A DNA stretch of 64,000 bases from the NCBI RefSeq assembly GCF_013410345.1, contig NZ_JACCFJ010000001.1:3447001-3511000 (forward strand). Reading direction: 5' to 3'. The first letter of the stretch is position 1, and the number at the start of each line of letters is the position of its first letter. Below, piece by piece: positions 1-7,458 of the stretch. The notes under the pieces were generated by a model, which was not told the origin of the DNA, did no database searches, and saw only the letters and a list, made by a program, of their open reading frames with translations. Source of the stretch: Saccharopolyspora hordei (GTDB taxonomy: Bacteria; Actinomycetota; Actinomycetes; Mycobacteriales; Pseudonocardiaceae). The translations under genes and the position numbers were made by a program.

Positions 1-1338
1 GAGTGCGACGACCCGTGGGTGCGCCAGATGGTCGTCGACCTGATGGTGTACCTGTTCTTCTGGGGTGACCACCAGGAGAGCGTCGCGCTGGGCGAGAGGG
101 CGATGAAGGCGTGGTCGGCGAAGCTGGAGGAGACCGACCCGCAGCTGCTCCAGGTCGCCGGACTGCTCGGCCCGTACCTGTGCACCTTGGGCCGCTACGC
201 GGAGGCAGCGGAGCTCAACCAGCGGACCCTGGCGCTGCGTCGGCAGGTCTCGGGGGACAACAGCGAGGAGACGTTGAGCGCGCAGCTCAGCGTCGCCTAC
301 GACCTCAAGGCCAAGGGCGACTACCTGCGCGCCCGGGAGCTGAACGAGGAGGTCTACCACAAGGCCAAGACGCTCTACGGCGAGGACGACCCGGTCACGC
401 TGAGCGCTGCGCACGACCTGGCCGTCACGCTGCGGTTGCTCGGGGAGTACCGGCGGGCGCGGGACCTGGGGGAGGTGACCCACCACCGGCAGGGCGTGGT
501 CCGCGGGTTCGACAGCCCGAACGCGGTGAACTCGCTCGGCGGGTACATCCTGGACCGCCTGGAGCTGGGCGACTACGCCTGGGCGCACGCCGAGCTGGAG
601 CGGTTGCTGGAGCGGTGCCAGAAGCTGTTCGGCAAGGACAAGGCGATCACCCTGTACCGCCAACACCGGTTGGCCATCGCCACCCGGAAGAACGGCGACC
701 ACCAGGGCGCGTTGAAGCTCTCGAGGCAGGCGCTGGAGCTGTACCGGTACCGCTACGGCGTCGACCACCCGAGCACCCTCGGCTGTGCCATCTCGCACTC
801 CATCGATCTGCGGCAGACCGGTGACCTCAAGGCGGCGCGCGAGCTCGGCGAGGACACCTTCAACCGGTACCGGCGCAGCCTCGGGGAGAACCACCCGCAC
901 ACGCTGGCGGCCGCGATCGACCTGGCGGTCACCTTGCGGCTGCTCGGGGAGGTGGGCAGCGCGCGGCAGCTCGACGAGCGTGCCGTCGAGCAGCTCCGCG
1001 CGCAGTTCGGCCCGGACCAGGCACACGCGGTGATCGCGACGATCAACCTGGCCAGTGACGTGGCCGCGCTGGGCGACATCGAGACAGCCCTGCAGCTGGG
1101 CAGGGAGGCGGCGCAGCGGGCGGAGCGGGTCTTCGGTGCCGACCACCCCACCACGATCGCGGCCGACCACAACGTCGTCCTGGACTTGCGTGCTGCGGGC
1201 GAGGGGGAGCAGGCCGAGGCCGAGCGCAGCGAGGTCCTCGCCCGCTTCCGCCGGGCGCTGGGCGAGAGCCACCCGGCGGTGGTGGCCGCGACCCGGGGCG
1301 TGCGGGCCAACTGCGACATCGACCCCGCGCCGCTGTGA
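1..1338 (+). CDS. fxsT: FxsT-like tetratricopeptide-repeat protein, C-terminal part (5' end outside window)
   Basis: The frame is open to the left edge (ECDDPW precedes the first in-window GTG at 19), so this is the C-terminal 445 residues of a longer protein. It consists almost wholly of 42-residue TPR-type repeats of the NB-ARC/TPR class; the phrases YGxDHPxTL, FGADHPTT and LGENHPHTLAAA recur, with SAYDLKAKGDY, AVTLRLLGEYRRA and AVTLRLLGEVGSA as helix A/B units. The lead-in ECDDPWVRQMVVDLMVYLFFWGD matches what I recall of FxSxx-COOH-system TPR proteins (FxsT), whose N-terminal part usually carries an NB-ARC ATPase. The convergent HExxH hydroxylase gene 20 bp away supports the FxsT assignment. 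Role in the cell is not established; a scaffold or signalling role is usually assumed. Confidence 0.8.
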   Translation, partial: ECDDPWVRQMVVDLMVYLFFWGDHQESVALGERAMKAWSAKLEETDPQLLQVAGLLGPYLCTLGRYAEAAELNQRTLALRRQVSGDNSEETLSAQLSVAYDLKAKGDYLRARELNEEVYHKAKTLYGEDDPVTLSAAHDLAVTLRLLGEYRRARDLGEVTHHRQGVVRGFDSPNAVNSLGGYILDRLELGDYAWAHAELERLLERCQKLFGKDKAITLYRQHRLAIATRKNGDHQGALKLSRQALELYRYRYGVDHPSTLGCAISHSIDLRQTGDLKAARELGEDTFNRYRRSLGENHPHTLAAAIDLAVTLRLLGEVGSARQLDERAVEQLRAQFGPDQAHAVIATINLASDVAALGDIETALQLGREAAQRAERVFGADHPTTIAADHNVVLDLRAAGEGEQAEAERSEVLARFRRALGESHPAVVAATRGVRANCDIDPAPL

Positions 1339-1357
1339 TCCCGGTGGCGGGCGTGGA

Positions 1358-3193
1358 TCAGGTCAGGAAGCGCCCGATCCAGTCGGCCAGCTCGTCCGGG
1401 GCGACCTCGCTGGTCGCCTCGGACCGGACCCGCCGGTGCACTGCCCGGACCAGTTCCGGGCAGCTCAGCAGTGCCCGCGCGGCCGCGTGCGCACCGAGCC
1501 CGGACAGGGCCAGGCCGAGCCCGATCCAGGAGGCCGGGCGGTCGGGGTCGGCGGCCAGTTCGGCGCGGTAACCGTCTGCGGCCTCGTCGAGCCGACCAGT
1601 GGCGTAGGCCAGGTCCGCCGGAGTGGCGTCGGGCACGTTCTGCCACGTCTCCTGCACGATTCCCGGCGCGTCCTCGAAGAACCTGAGCCGCACGAGGTCG
1701 AGCCGCGCCTGCGACCAGGGACCGTCGGAGACCGGGGTGGGTGCCCGGTCGTCGGTCACGCGGACACCGGTCAGGCGCCGGTGACCGGCCAGCCACGCGT
1801 CCGACACGGCCCGCACGGTTTCCGGGTCCGGGCGGACGTGCCGGATCCGCCAGCCGGCGTGGTGGTCGGTGACGAGCGCCCGGGCCTGCTCGGCGAGGTC
1901 GGCGGACACCGGTTCGTCCTGCCAGGGGCCGAGTTCGGCGGCGACGCCGTCGACGAACCGGCGCCCGGCATCGGTGAGCGCCGAGTCCTGCCGCAGGGCC
2001 TGCAGGGTCTCCCAGGTGCCGAGCCGCCAGTAGGCGAACTCGAACTCGGCGCGCCGGTTCTCCGGCGCCGGGCTCGCCTGCGCCAGCGCGCGCCAGAACA
2101 TCGTGACGCCGAAGAACGCGTAAACGCCTTGCAGCACACCGGCCACCGGCCGCGGGTCGTCGCGCCACGGGGTGTGGAAGCGCAACCGCGGGTCGTCCTC
2201 GCGCAGCCGGATGAAGTGCAGCAGTCCGCCCAGGCGGATGTGCTGGAACTCGTGGACGAGCATGGCGGCCAACTCGTACCCGTCGACCGGTCGGCTGACG
2301 ATGGCGCTGCCGAAGGCCTCGCCGGTGGAGGAGCTGGGCATGCGGAACGGCACGGCCGGGCGCGGCACCAGCGACTGCAGGCCGGCCCGCAGCGCCGGGG
2401 CCATCGCGGGGAGGTGCGTGCTGATCAGGCGCCAGGCATCGGCGAGCAACTCCCGCCAGGCGCGCACCTCCGCGTCGCTGAGCCGCTGCGGCAGGACCGG
2501 TTCGCGCAGGCCCCGATAGGGGTCGACGTCGTCCAGGTGCACCGAGAACGCCTGACCGCCGGACCGGACCGACACCTGCCGCAGCGGCCACCACCCCGGC
2601 GCCTCTGCGAACCGGTCTTCGGGCAGACGCACGCACGTGGCACCGCTGCGCACGTCGACGTTCGTGCCGTCGCTGCGCACCTCGGCGACCGAGAACGGTG
2701 CGTCCGCGGGCAGTCGGACCAGGCCGAGCGTCGGAAGGGCAGCACCGCCGTTCCACACCGGCACCGACGTCTCGAAAGGCAGGTTCGCGTGGATCGCCGC
2801 GGCCGCGGCGAGCGCGTGCACGTGGCCGACGTGCACCCACAACGGGCAGACCCCGGTCGTCTTGTGGTGGAGCAGGCGGGTGGTGTAGCCGGCCCAGCTA
2901 CCGGTGTAGGGGTGCGCGAGCATGCGGTCGAGCACTCGCGGCGCACGCGCCTGGACCCGGGCCAAGATCTCCCAGGCGTGTTCGGGGGACGGCAGCGGCC
3001 CGCACTGTTCCGGGGTCTTGGCGACCTCGTCGACCAGGCCGCGGAGCAGCAGCAGCCGACGGCTGCGCTCGGCGCGACGCAGCTGGCGCACCGTGCGCGC
3101 ACCGCCCGTGCTGCGGGCGATCTCGTCGAAGTCGGACCAGGAGAGGCGGTGTGGTGCGAAGCCTCCCGAGGCGTTCTCACTGCCGACGGGCAC
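1358..3193 (-). CDS. HExxH-motif peptide beta-hydroxylase (alpha-ketoglutarate-HExxH type) of an FxSxx RiPP locus
   Basis: The 611-residue protein carries the zinc/iron-type motif HEFQH at residues 314-318, preceded by DGYELAAMLV and followed by IRLGGLLHF, the signature of the HEXXH family found beside FxsA peptides. Members of this family have been shown to be Fe/alpha-ketoglutarate-dependent beta-hydroxylases of ribosomal peptides rather than proteases. The last ~100 residues (LAYATGRLDEAADGYRAELA, then SWIGLGLALSGLG) look like TPR repeats. The GTG start is set by GGAGGAGG five bases upstream. It lies 63 bp after the small peptide gene at 3257-3454 and in the same direction, so the two are probably one operon. 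No radical SAM maturase is visible, though one could lie left of the window. Confidence 0.8.
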   Translation of the reverse strand: MPVGSENASGGFAPHRLSWSDFDEIARSTGGARTVRQLRRAERSRRLLLLRGLVDEVAKTPEQCGPLPSPEHAWEILARVQARAPRVLDRMLAHPYTGSWAGYTTRLLHHKTTGVCPLWVHVGHVHALAAAAAIHANLPFETSVPVWNGGAALPTLGLVRLPADAPFSVAEVRSDGTNVDVRSGATCVRLPEDRFAEAPGWWPLRQVSVRSGGQAFSVHLDDVDPYRGLREPVLPQRLSDAEVRAWRELLADAWRLISTHLPAMAPALRAGLQSLVPRPAVPFRMPSSSTGEAFGSAIVSRPVDGYELAAMLVHEFQHIRLGGLLHFIRLREDDPRLRFHTPWRDDPRPVAGVLQGVYAFFGVTMFWRALAQASPAPENRRAEFEFAYWRLGTWETLQALRQDSALTDAGRRFVDGVAAELGPWQDEPVSADLAEQARALVTDHHAGWRIRHVRPDPETVRAVSDAWLAGHRRLTGVRVTDDRAPTPVSDGPWSQARLDLVRLRFFEDAPGIVQETWQNVPDATPADLAYATGRLDEAADGYRAELAADPDRPASWIGLGLALSGLGAHAAARALLSCPELVRAVHRRVRSEATSEVAPDELADWIGRFLT

Positions 3194-3256
3194 GGGTCCT
3201 CCTCCGGCGTACGGCGTTTCGCGAACCGGCAGGCACGCACAGCGCGCGGTGGTGCG

Positions 3257-3454
3257 TCAGTCCACTCGCTCGCCGCCTTCGCTGCTGCCGGACGGCGAAG
3301 TCATGCCGACGTCGGCGGTCTGCTGGACCACGTGCTGCAGTGAGCGGTGCAGTGCCCCGTCCTCGAGACTGCGCAGCTCCGGTAACGAGATCGCGCCGAG
3401 GTCGATGAGCTGTGATGCGACGCCGGGTTCGGCGTCGAGTGGAGAGAAAGTCAT
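3257..3454 (-). CDS. FxsA-like RiPP precursor peptide, variant without the FxSxx C-terminus
   Basis: A 65-residue peptide. Residues 17-37 contain LIDLGAISLPELRSLEDGAL followed by HRSLQHVV, which has the leader pattern of FxsA-type precursors (short beta strand, then LPELRSLEDxxL helix). Family members normally end in F-x-S-x-x; this one ends in SPSGSSEGGERVD, with no aromatic residue in the last 20 positions. Its position directly upstream of the HExxH hydroxylase gene supports a precursor role. A GAGGGAG element about 10 bases upstream of the ATG could serve for initiation. The mature core, if any, would be the Ser/Gly/Asp-rich tail. It could instead be a degenerated or leader-only copy. Confidence 0.65.
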   Translation of the reverse strand: MTFSPLDAEPGVASQLIDLGAISLPELRSLEDGALHRSLQHVVQQTADVGMTSPSGSSEGGERVD

Positions 3455-3501
3455 GATGACGACGGCTCCCTCGTGGTCGGCACGCGTTGGGTGAGCGCGT
3501 G

Positions 3502-3535
3502 TTCACATGATGTCTCCTCGCGCGAAGGATGTGAA
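3502..3535. promoter_or_regulatory. Inverted repeat TTCACAT-N20-ATGTGAA upstream of the FxsA-like gene
   Basis: TTCACAT at 3502-3508 and its exact complement ATGTGAA at 3529-3535 lie about 50 bp upstream of the precursor start. It is the only clear symmetry in the 256-bp gap 3455-3710, which otherwise holds no gene I can support. It may be an operator for the peptide/hydroxylase operon; no cognate regulator is visible. Confidence 0.35.
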
Positions 3536-3710
3536 GATCTCTGCCTTCCCGTGCCCCGTCGTGGTCACGCCACCGCACCAGCGGCAGCACGCTCGTTGCG
3601 CCGATGAGAGCCGTTCTCCTGGTCTGAACGGACGTCGCCACGCCGCGCCGGAACACCGGCTCGCGGTCGTCACGAGCCGAACTCCCGACCTCTGCGAGGA
3701 CTTGGCGGGT

Positions 3711-4310
3711 TCAGCGCGAGTCCTCGCCGGAAGCCTGCGCCTTCCACGCGGCGAGGAGGAGTTCGTAGGCGTCGACCACGACGTCGTCGGCGATCTCCTC
3801 CGGGGACAGCAGCTTCTGGACCATCAGGCCGTCCTCGAGGGCGTGCACGATGAGGCCGAGGAACGCCGGGTCGGCCGGTGGGTGCGGCAGCTGGGCGCTG
3901 ATGCCCGACGCGATGGCGTTGCGGGCGAGCCGCTCGCGCTCGGCGAGACGCGGGCGGAGCTCGGGGTTGCGCAGCACGTGCAGGACGAGTTCCAGGCGCA
4001 GCGCCAGCCACTGGTCGAGGTGTTCGGCGCGGTCGCGGTTGAACTGGCGCAGCGGCCCGAGCGTGCTGTGGTCGAGCGCGCGGACCTCGTCGAGCTCGCG
4101 CTGGGTCCGGCGCAGCAGCAGTTCGACGGCGATCTCGTGCTTGTCGGCGAAGTTGCCGTAGAACGCACCCCTGCTGTAGCCGGCGCGTTCGGCGATCTGC
4201 TCCACGGACGTCCCGCCGACGCCGCGTTCGGCGAACAGCTCCGCGGCCGCGTCGAGCAGTCGCTCGCGGGTCCGCTGCCGGCTCTGCTCCCGGGTGAGGC
4301 GCTCACTCAT
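3711..4310 (-). CDS. TetR/AcrR family transcriptional regulator
   Basis: A 199-residue repressor with an N-terminal TetR helix-turn-helix (RERLLDAAAELFAERGVGGTSVEQIAERAGYSRGAFYGNFADK in order, residues about 13-55) and an all-helical ligand-binding C-terminus. The ATG at 4310 places the HTH at the usual distance from the N-terminus. It is divergent from the amidase gene with a 42-bp gap that contains overlapping palindromes, so it most likely represses itself and the amidase. The inducer is unknown. Confidence 0.9.
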   Translation of the reverse strand: MSERLTREQSRQRTRERLLDAAAELFAERGVGGTSVEQIAERAGYSRGAFYGNFADKHEIAVELLLRRTQRELDEVRALDHSTLGPLRQFNRDRAEHLDQWLALRLELVLHVLRNPELRPRLAERERLARNAIASGISAQLPHPPADPAFLGLIVHALEDGLMVQKLLSPEEIADDVVVDAYELLLAAWKAQASGEDSR

Positions 4311-4319
4311 ATTCAGTAG

Positions 4320-4342
4320 TGTATCCGGATACAGGTCTGTAT
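4320..4342. promoter_or_regulatory. Overlapping palindromes: putative TetR operator between tetR and amidase
   Basis: TGTATCCGGATACA (4320-4333) is a perfect 14-bp palindrome. It overlaps a second one, ATACAG-GT-CTGTAT (4329-4342). Both lie in the 42-bp gap between the divergent TetR and amidase starts, an arrangement typical of autoregulating TetR proteins that bind as two dimers. Such symmetry is rare in DNA of this composition. Confidence 0.7.
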
Positions 4343-4352
4343 CTTCGCTCGG

Positions 4353-5756
4353 ATGTGGCACGAGGAGAGCGCGGCGGACCTGGCGAGGCTGGTGGCCTCG
4401 GGAGAGGTCAGCGCCGTCGAGGTGGTCGAGGCGCACCTGGCGCGGATCGAGGCGGTCAACCCCGCGGTGAACGCGGTGACCGCACTGCTCGCCGACGACG
4501 CGGTGGCCGCCGCCGAGGACGTCGACCGGCGGCGGGCCGCGGGGGAGCCGTTGGGGCCGCTGGCCGGGGTGCCGTTCACCGTGAAGGAGAACATCCACGT
4601 CGCCGGGTCGGCCACGACGATGGGCGTGCCCGCGCTGCGCGAGTTCGTGCCGTCGACGGACGCGCCACCGGTGCGCAGGTTGCGGGAGGCGGGCGCGATC
4701 CCGCTCGCCCGCACCAACCTCCCGGACCTGACGATCGCCGGCATGCACACCACGAGCACGCTGCACGGCGAGACCCGCAACCCCTGGGCACCGCACCGCC
4801 GCAGCCCGGGCGGCACCAGCGGTGGGGACGCGGTCGCCACGGCGACCGGGATGGTCCCGCTGGGGCTGGGCAACGACTCCGGTGGTTCGCTGCGCATCCC
4901 GGCGGCCTTCAACGGGGTCGCGTCGCTGAAGCCGAGCACCGGCCGCTACGCCGCGGACCACCGGTTGGGCGGGCAGGAACCGACGTTGGCCTCGCAGCTG
5001 TTCCCGGTGGACGGGCCGATCGCGCGGTCGGTCGCGGACCTGCGGCTGGTGCACCGGGTGCTCGCCGGTCACGACCCGGGAGACCCGCGGGCGGTGCCGG
5101 TGCCGCCCGAGCCGGCGCAGCCCGACCGGCTGGTGCGGGTCGGGCTCGCGGTCGACCCGTTCGGTCAGGGCGTGCACCCGTCGGTGCGGTCCGGGATCGA
5201 GGCGGCGGCGGACGCGCTGGTGGAGGCGGGCTACGTCGTCGAGGAGGTCGAGGTGCCCGCGCTGGAGGAGGCGCTGGAGGTCTACACAGGACTGATCAGC
5301 ACCGAGTTCTCGTTGTCCTGGCCTGCGATCCGCACCCTGCTCAGCGAGACCAGTCGCCGGCACGTGGAACTCACCATCGAGCGGCAGCCCCCGCTGGACC
5401 TGGCCGGGTACATCGAGGCGACCGCGCGCCGGCTCGGCGCGCAGCGCGCGTGGGCGAAGTTCTCCGCGCGGTACCCGCTGCTGCTCGGTCCCGTCTCGAC
5501 GGAGCTGCCACCGCCGCCGGAGGTGCCGACCGACCCCGACGAGCACGAGCGCGCGACCGCACCGGTGCGGTTGTGCACGGCCAGCACGCTGGTCGGGGTG
5601 CCCGCGGTCGCCGTCCCGGTGGGGGTGGACCACGGGCTCCCGCAGGGGGCCCAGATCATCGGCGCCACCTACCGGGAAGACCTCTGCCTCGCCGCGGCCG
5701 ACGCCGTCGAGCAGCGCCTCGGCGTGCTGACCCCGATCGACCCGGTCCAGGCTTGA
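4353..5756 (+). CDS. Amidase signature (AS) family amidohydrolase
   Basis: The 467-residue protein has the amidase-signature Ser-cisSer-Lys triad: lysine in GVPFTVKENIHV (about residue 76), the Gly/Ser loop GGTSGGDA (about residues 152-159) and the nucleophile in GNDSGGSLRIPAAFNG (about residues 171-186). The family hydrolyses carboxamides to acid and ammonia; substrate cannot be told from sequence, and GatA is unlikely because gatC/gatB are absent. The length is normal and no signal peptide is seen, so it should be cytoplasmic. It is divergent from and probably controlled by the TetR gene. Confidence 0.9.
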   Translation: MWHEESAADLARLVASGEVSAVEVVEAHLARIEAVNPAVNAVTALLADDAVAAAEDVDRRRAAGEPLGPLAGVPFTVKENIHVAGSATTMGVPALREFVPSTDAPPVRRLREAGAIPLARTNLPDLTIAGMHTTSTLHGETRNPWAPHRRSPGGTSGGDAVATATGMVPLGLGNDSGGSLRIPAAFNGVASLKPSTGRYAADHRLGGQEPTLASQLFPVDGPIARSVADLRLVHRVLAGHDPGDPRAVPVPPEPAQPDRLVRVGLAVDPFGQGVHPSVRSGIEAAADALVEAGYVVEEVEVPALEEALEVYTGLISTEFSLSWPAIRTLLSETSRRHVELTIERQPPLDLAGYIEATARRLGAQRAWAKFSARYPLLLGPVSTELPPPPEVPTDPDEHERATAPVRLCTASTLVGVPAVAVPVGVDHGLPQGAQIIGATYREDLCLAAADAVEQRLGVLTPIDPVQA

Positions 5757-5774
5757 CCCCGGACGCCGGTCGGA

Positions 5775-6614
5775 TCAGGCCTCGGGGAAGACGGGGCGCA
5801 GGACGTCGTCCGGCAGGCCGCGGCGCTTCCACTCCCTCGGGTAGCCGATCGAGACCTCCTCGAAGCGGACCCCGTCGTGGACGGTGGTGCGCGGGATGTG
5901 CAGGTGCCCGTAGACCACCGCCGCCGCGCGGTGCCGCAGGTGCCAGTCGGCGGTGCGCACCGTCCCGCACCACTGCGCGAACTCCGGGTACCACAGCACG
6001 TCGGTGGGCTCGCGCACCAGCGGCCAGTGGTTGACCAGCACCGTCGGCAGCTCCGGGTCGCACTCGGCCAGGCGGCGTTCGGTGAGCTCCACCCGCGCCC
6101 GGCACCACGCGTCGCGCGTCGGGTAGGGGTCGGGGTGCAGCAGGTACTCGTCCGTGCACACCACCCTCGCCCGGCGCGCGATCTCCAGCCCCTCCTCCTT
6201 CGTCGACGCGCCTTCCGGGAGGAACGTGTAGTCGTAGAGCACGAACAGCGGCGCGACGGTGACCGGACCGCCCCGGCCGGTCCACACCGGGAACTCGTCC
6301 TCCGGCGTGACGACGCCGAGTTCGCGGCAGCGCCGCACCAGTTCGAGGTAGCGGGCTTCGCCGCGCAGCTGGAGGGGATCCTTCGGGGTGGTCCACAGGT
6401 CGTGGTTGCCCGGTACCCACACGACCTTCGCGAACCGCTCGGCGAGCAGGCCGAGCGCCCACTCGATGTCGTCGGAGCGTTCGGCGACGTCCCCGACGAC
6501 CAGCAGCCAGTCCTGGTCGGTGCGGGGACGCAGGTCACGGACGATGTCGGCGTTCTCGGGCGTCGCGACGTGCAGGTCGCTGACGGCGAGCAGTTCACCG
6601 GTCGAGGGGCGCAT
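5775..6614 (-). CDS. Calcineurin-like metallophosphoesterase, PptH-like
   Basis: A 279-residue protein with all metallophosphoesterase motifs in order: SDLH (residues 11-14), GDVAE, PGNHDLWTT, NHWPL and YGHLHIPRT. The flanking text (SDLHVATPEN, FAKVVWVPGNHDLWTTPKDP, TADWHLRHRAAAVVYGHLH, FEEVSIGYPREW) closely resembles mycobacterial PptH (Rv2795c), which removes 4'-phosphopantetheine from carrier proteins. In mycobacteria pptH is next to the phosphopantetheinyl transferase gene pptT; no transferase gene is present here. The function is inferred from similarity recalled from memory. Confidence 0.8.
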   Translation of the reverse strand: MRPSTGELLAVSDLHVATPENADIVRDLRPRTDQDWLLVVGDVAERSDDIEWALGLLAERFAKVVWVPGNHDLWTTPKDPLQLRGEARYLELVRRCRELGVVTPEDEFPVWTGRGGPVTVAPLFVLYDYTFLPEGASTKEEGLEIARRARVVCTDEYLLHPDPYPTRDAWCRARVELTERRLAECDPELPTVLVNHWPLVREPTDVLWYPEFAQWCGTVRTADWHLRHRAAAVVYGHLHIPRTTVHDGVRFEEVSIGYPREWKRRGLPDDVLRPVFPEA

Positions 6615-7174
6615 GGGTCCGGACCGTATCCGATCTCGGCACCGCGCGGGAGCTGATCGCTCGTGCCCCCAGCTCAGGAGGCGACCGGGGAGGTGCGGTC
6701 CACCGGGGCCTGCGCGGCGACCCGTGTCCCGTCGGTCCGCACCGGCAGCGCGGCGGCCCGGTGCGCGACCGCGGGACCGAGCGCGCGGCGGTGAGGGAGA
6801 CTCGGTGGTCACCTCGCCCGGCGGGTGCGCCGCCCCGGTGCCGAGCTGCTCCACCCGGTCCGCCCAGCAGTGCTGGTCGTAGACCTGGGGAGCACCTGCG
6901 CGGGGAGGCCGCCGTGGTGCACCACGGCGGCGGCCCGCGGGAACAGCGCGTGGTTCCTCGAGCGGGTGCACGAGAACACCGCCGCCGAACTCACGCGCCT
7001 GCGCACCGGCTCGCTCGGCGAGGACCGAGCGTGCGGGCACCGGAGCAGTCGGTGAACGGGTCGGAGGAAGCGGGCACCGTCGCCGTGCAAGGTGAAGAAC
7101 CCAGCAGGTCCACCGGTGGGACGGGGGCTGCGCCCGCCAGGGCTGGTCAGGGCGCCCCTGGGGACGGGACCGGG
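6615..7174. other. 560-bp stretch without a supportable gene
   Basis: No frame here shows a recognisable domain plus a ribosome site. One plus-strand frame near 6825-7055 (ELLHPVRPAVLVVDLGSTCAG, then WFLERVHENTAAELTRLRTG) has mildly protein-like composition and could be the trace of a decayed gene, but no family can be named. Confidence 0.4.
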
Positions 7175-7360
7175 TCAGCGCGGGGCGGTCGCCTCGCTCG
7201 TCAGGGCCCCGCGCAGCAGCGCCGACCGGTAGGCGGCCAGTGACCTGTCGAGGCGGTCGCGGGCGGCCCGGGCCTCCCGCTCGTCGGAACCGATGCCGAT
7301 GTGCGCGCACACGGCCTTCGTCGCGCTCGTCCGGAGGTGCTGCTGGTCGACCTGGTCCAT
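7175..7360 (-). CDS. Small hypothetical helical protein
   Basis: A 61-residue frame (MDQVDQQHLRTSATKAVCAH, then EREARAARDRLDRSLAAYRSALLRGAL) with a charged, coiled-coil-like second half. An alternative ATG three codons upstream (7369) is possible. No family is recognised. It lies about 100 bp downstream of the aco operon in the same direction. Confidence 0.45.
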   Translation of the reverse strand: MDQVDQQHLRTSATKAVCAHIGIGSDEREARAARDRLDRSLAAYRSALLRGALTSEATAPR

Positions 7361-7458
7361 GCCTCGCATGGTCGCAGAAGCCCCGCGAGCGCCGACGACC
7401 GGCTGCCCCGAACGGCGCACGGCCGGGTGGCGCGAGGCACACCACCCGGCCGCCACCG

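Noticed and set aside
753-2840. Very long minus-strand frame (~695 codons) over the FxsT/HExxH region, and similar long frames throughout
   Set aside because: Shadow frames caused by high GC content; composition is Arg/Ala/Gly/Pro-rich with no domain and they overlap genes with clear motifs.
3177-3300. A canonical FxSxx ending for the precursor in another frame (frameshift explanation)
   Set aside because: The other minus-strand frames after HRSLQHVV read as Arg-rich sequence with no F-x-S-x-x before a stop.
6761-7243. Plus-strand frame in the 560-bp gap
   Set aside because: Low-complexity composition and no ribosome site or recognisable domain; only a possible remnant.
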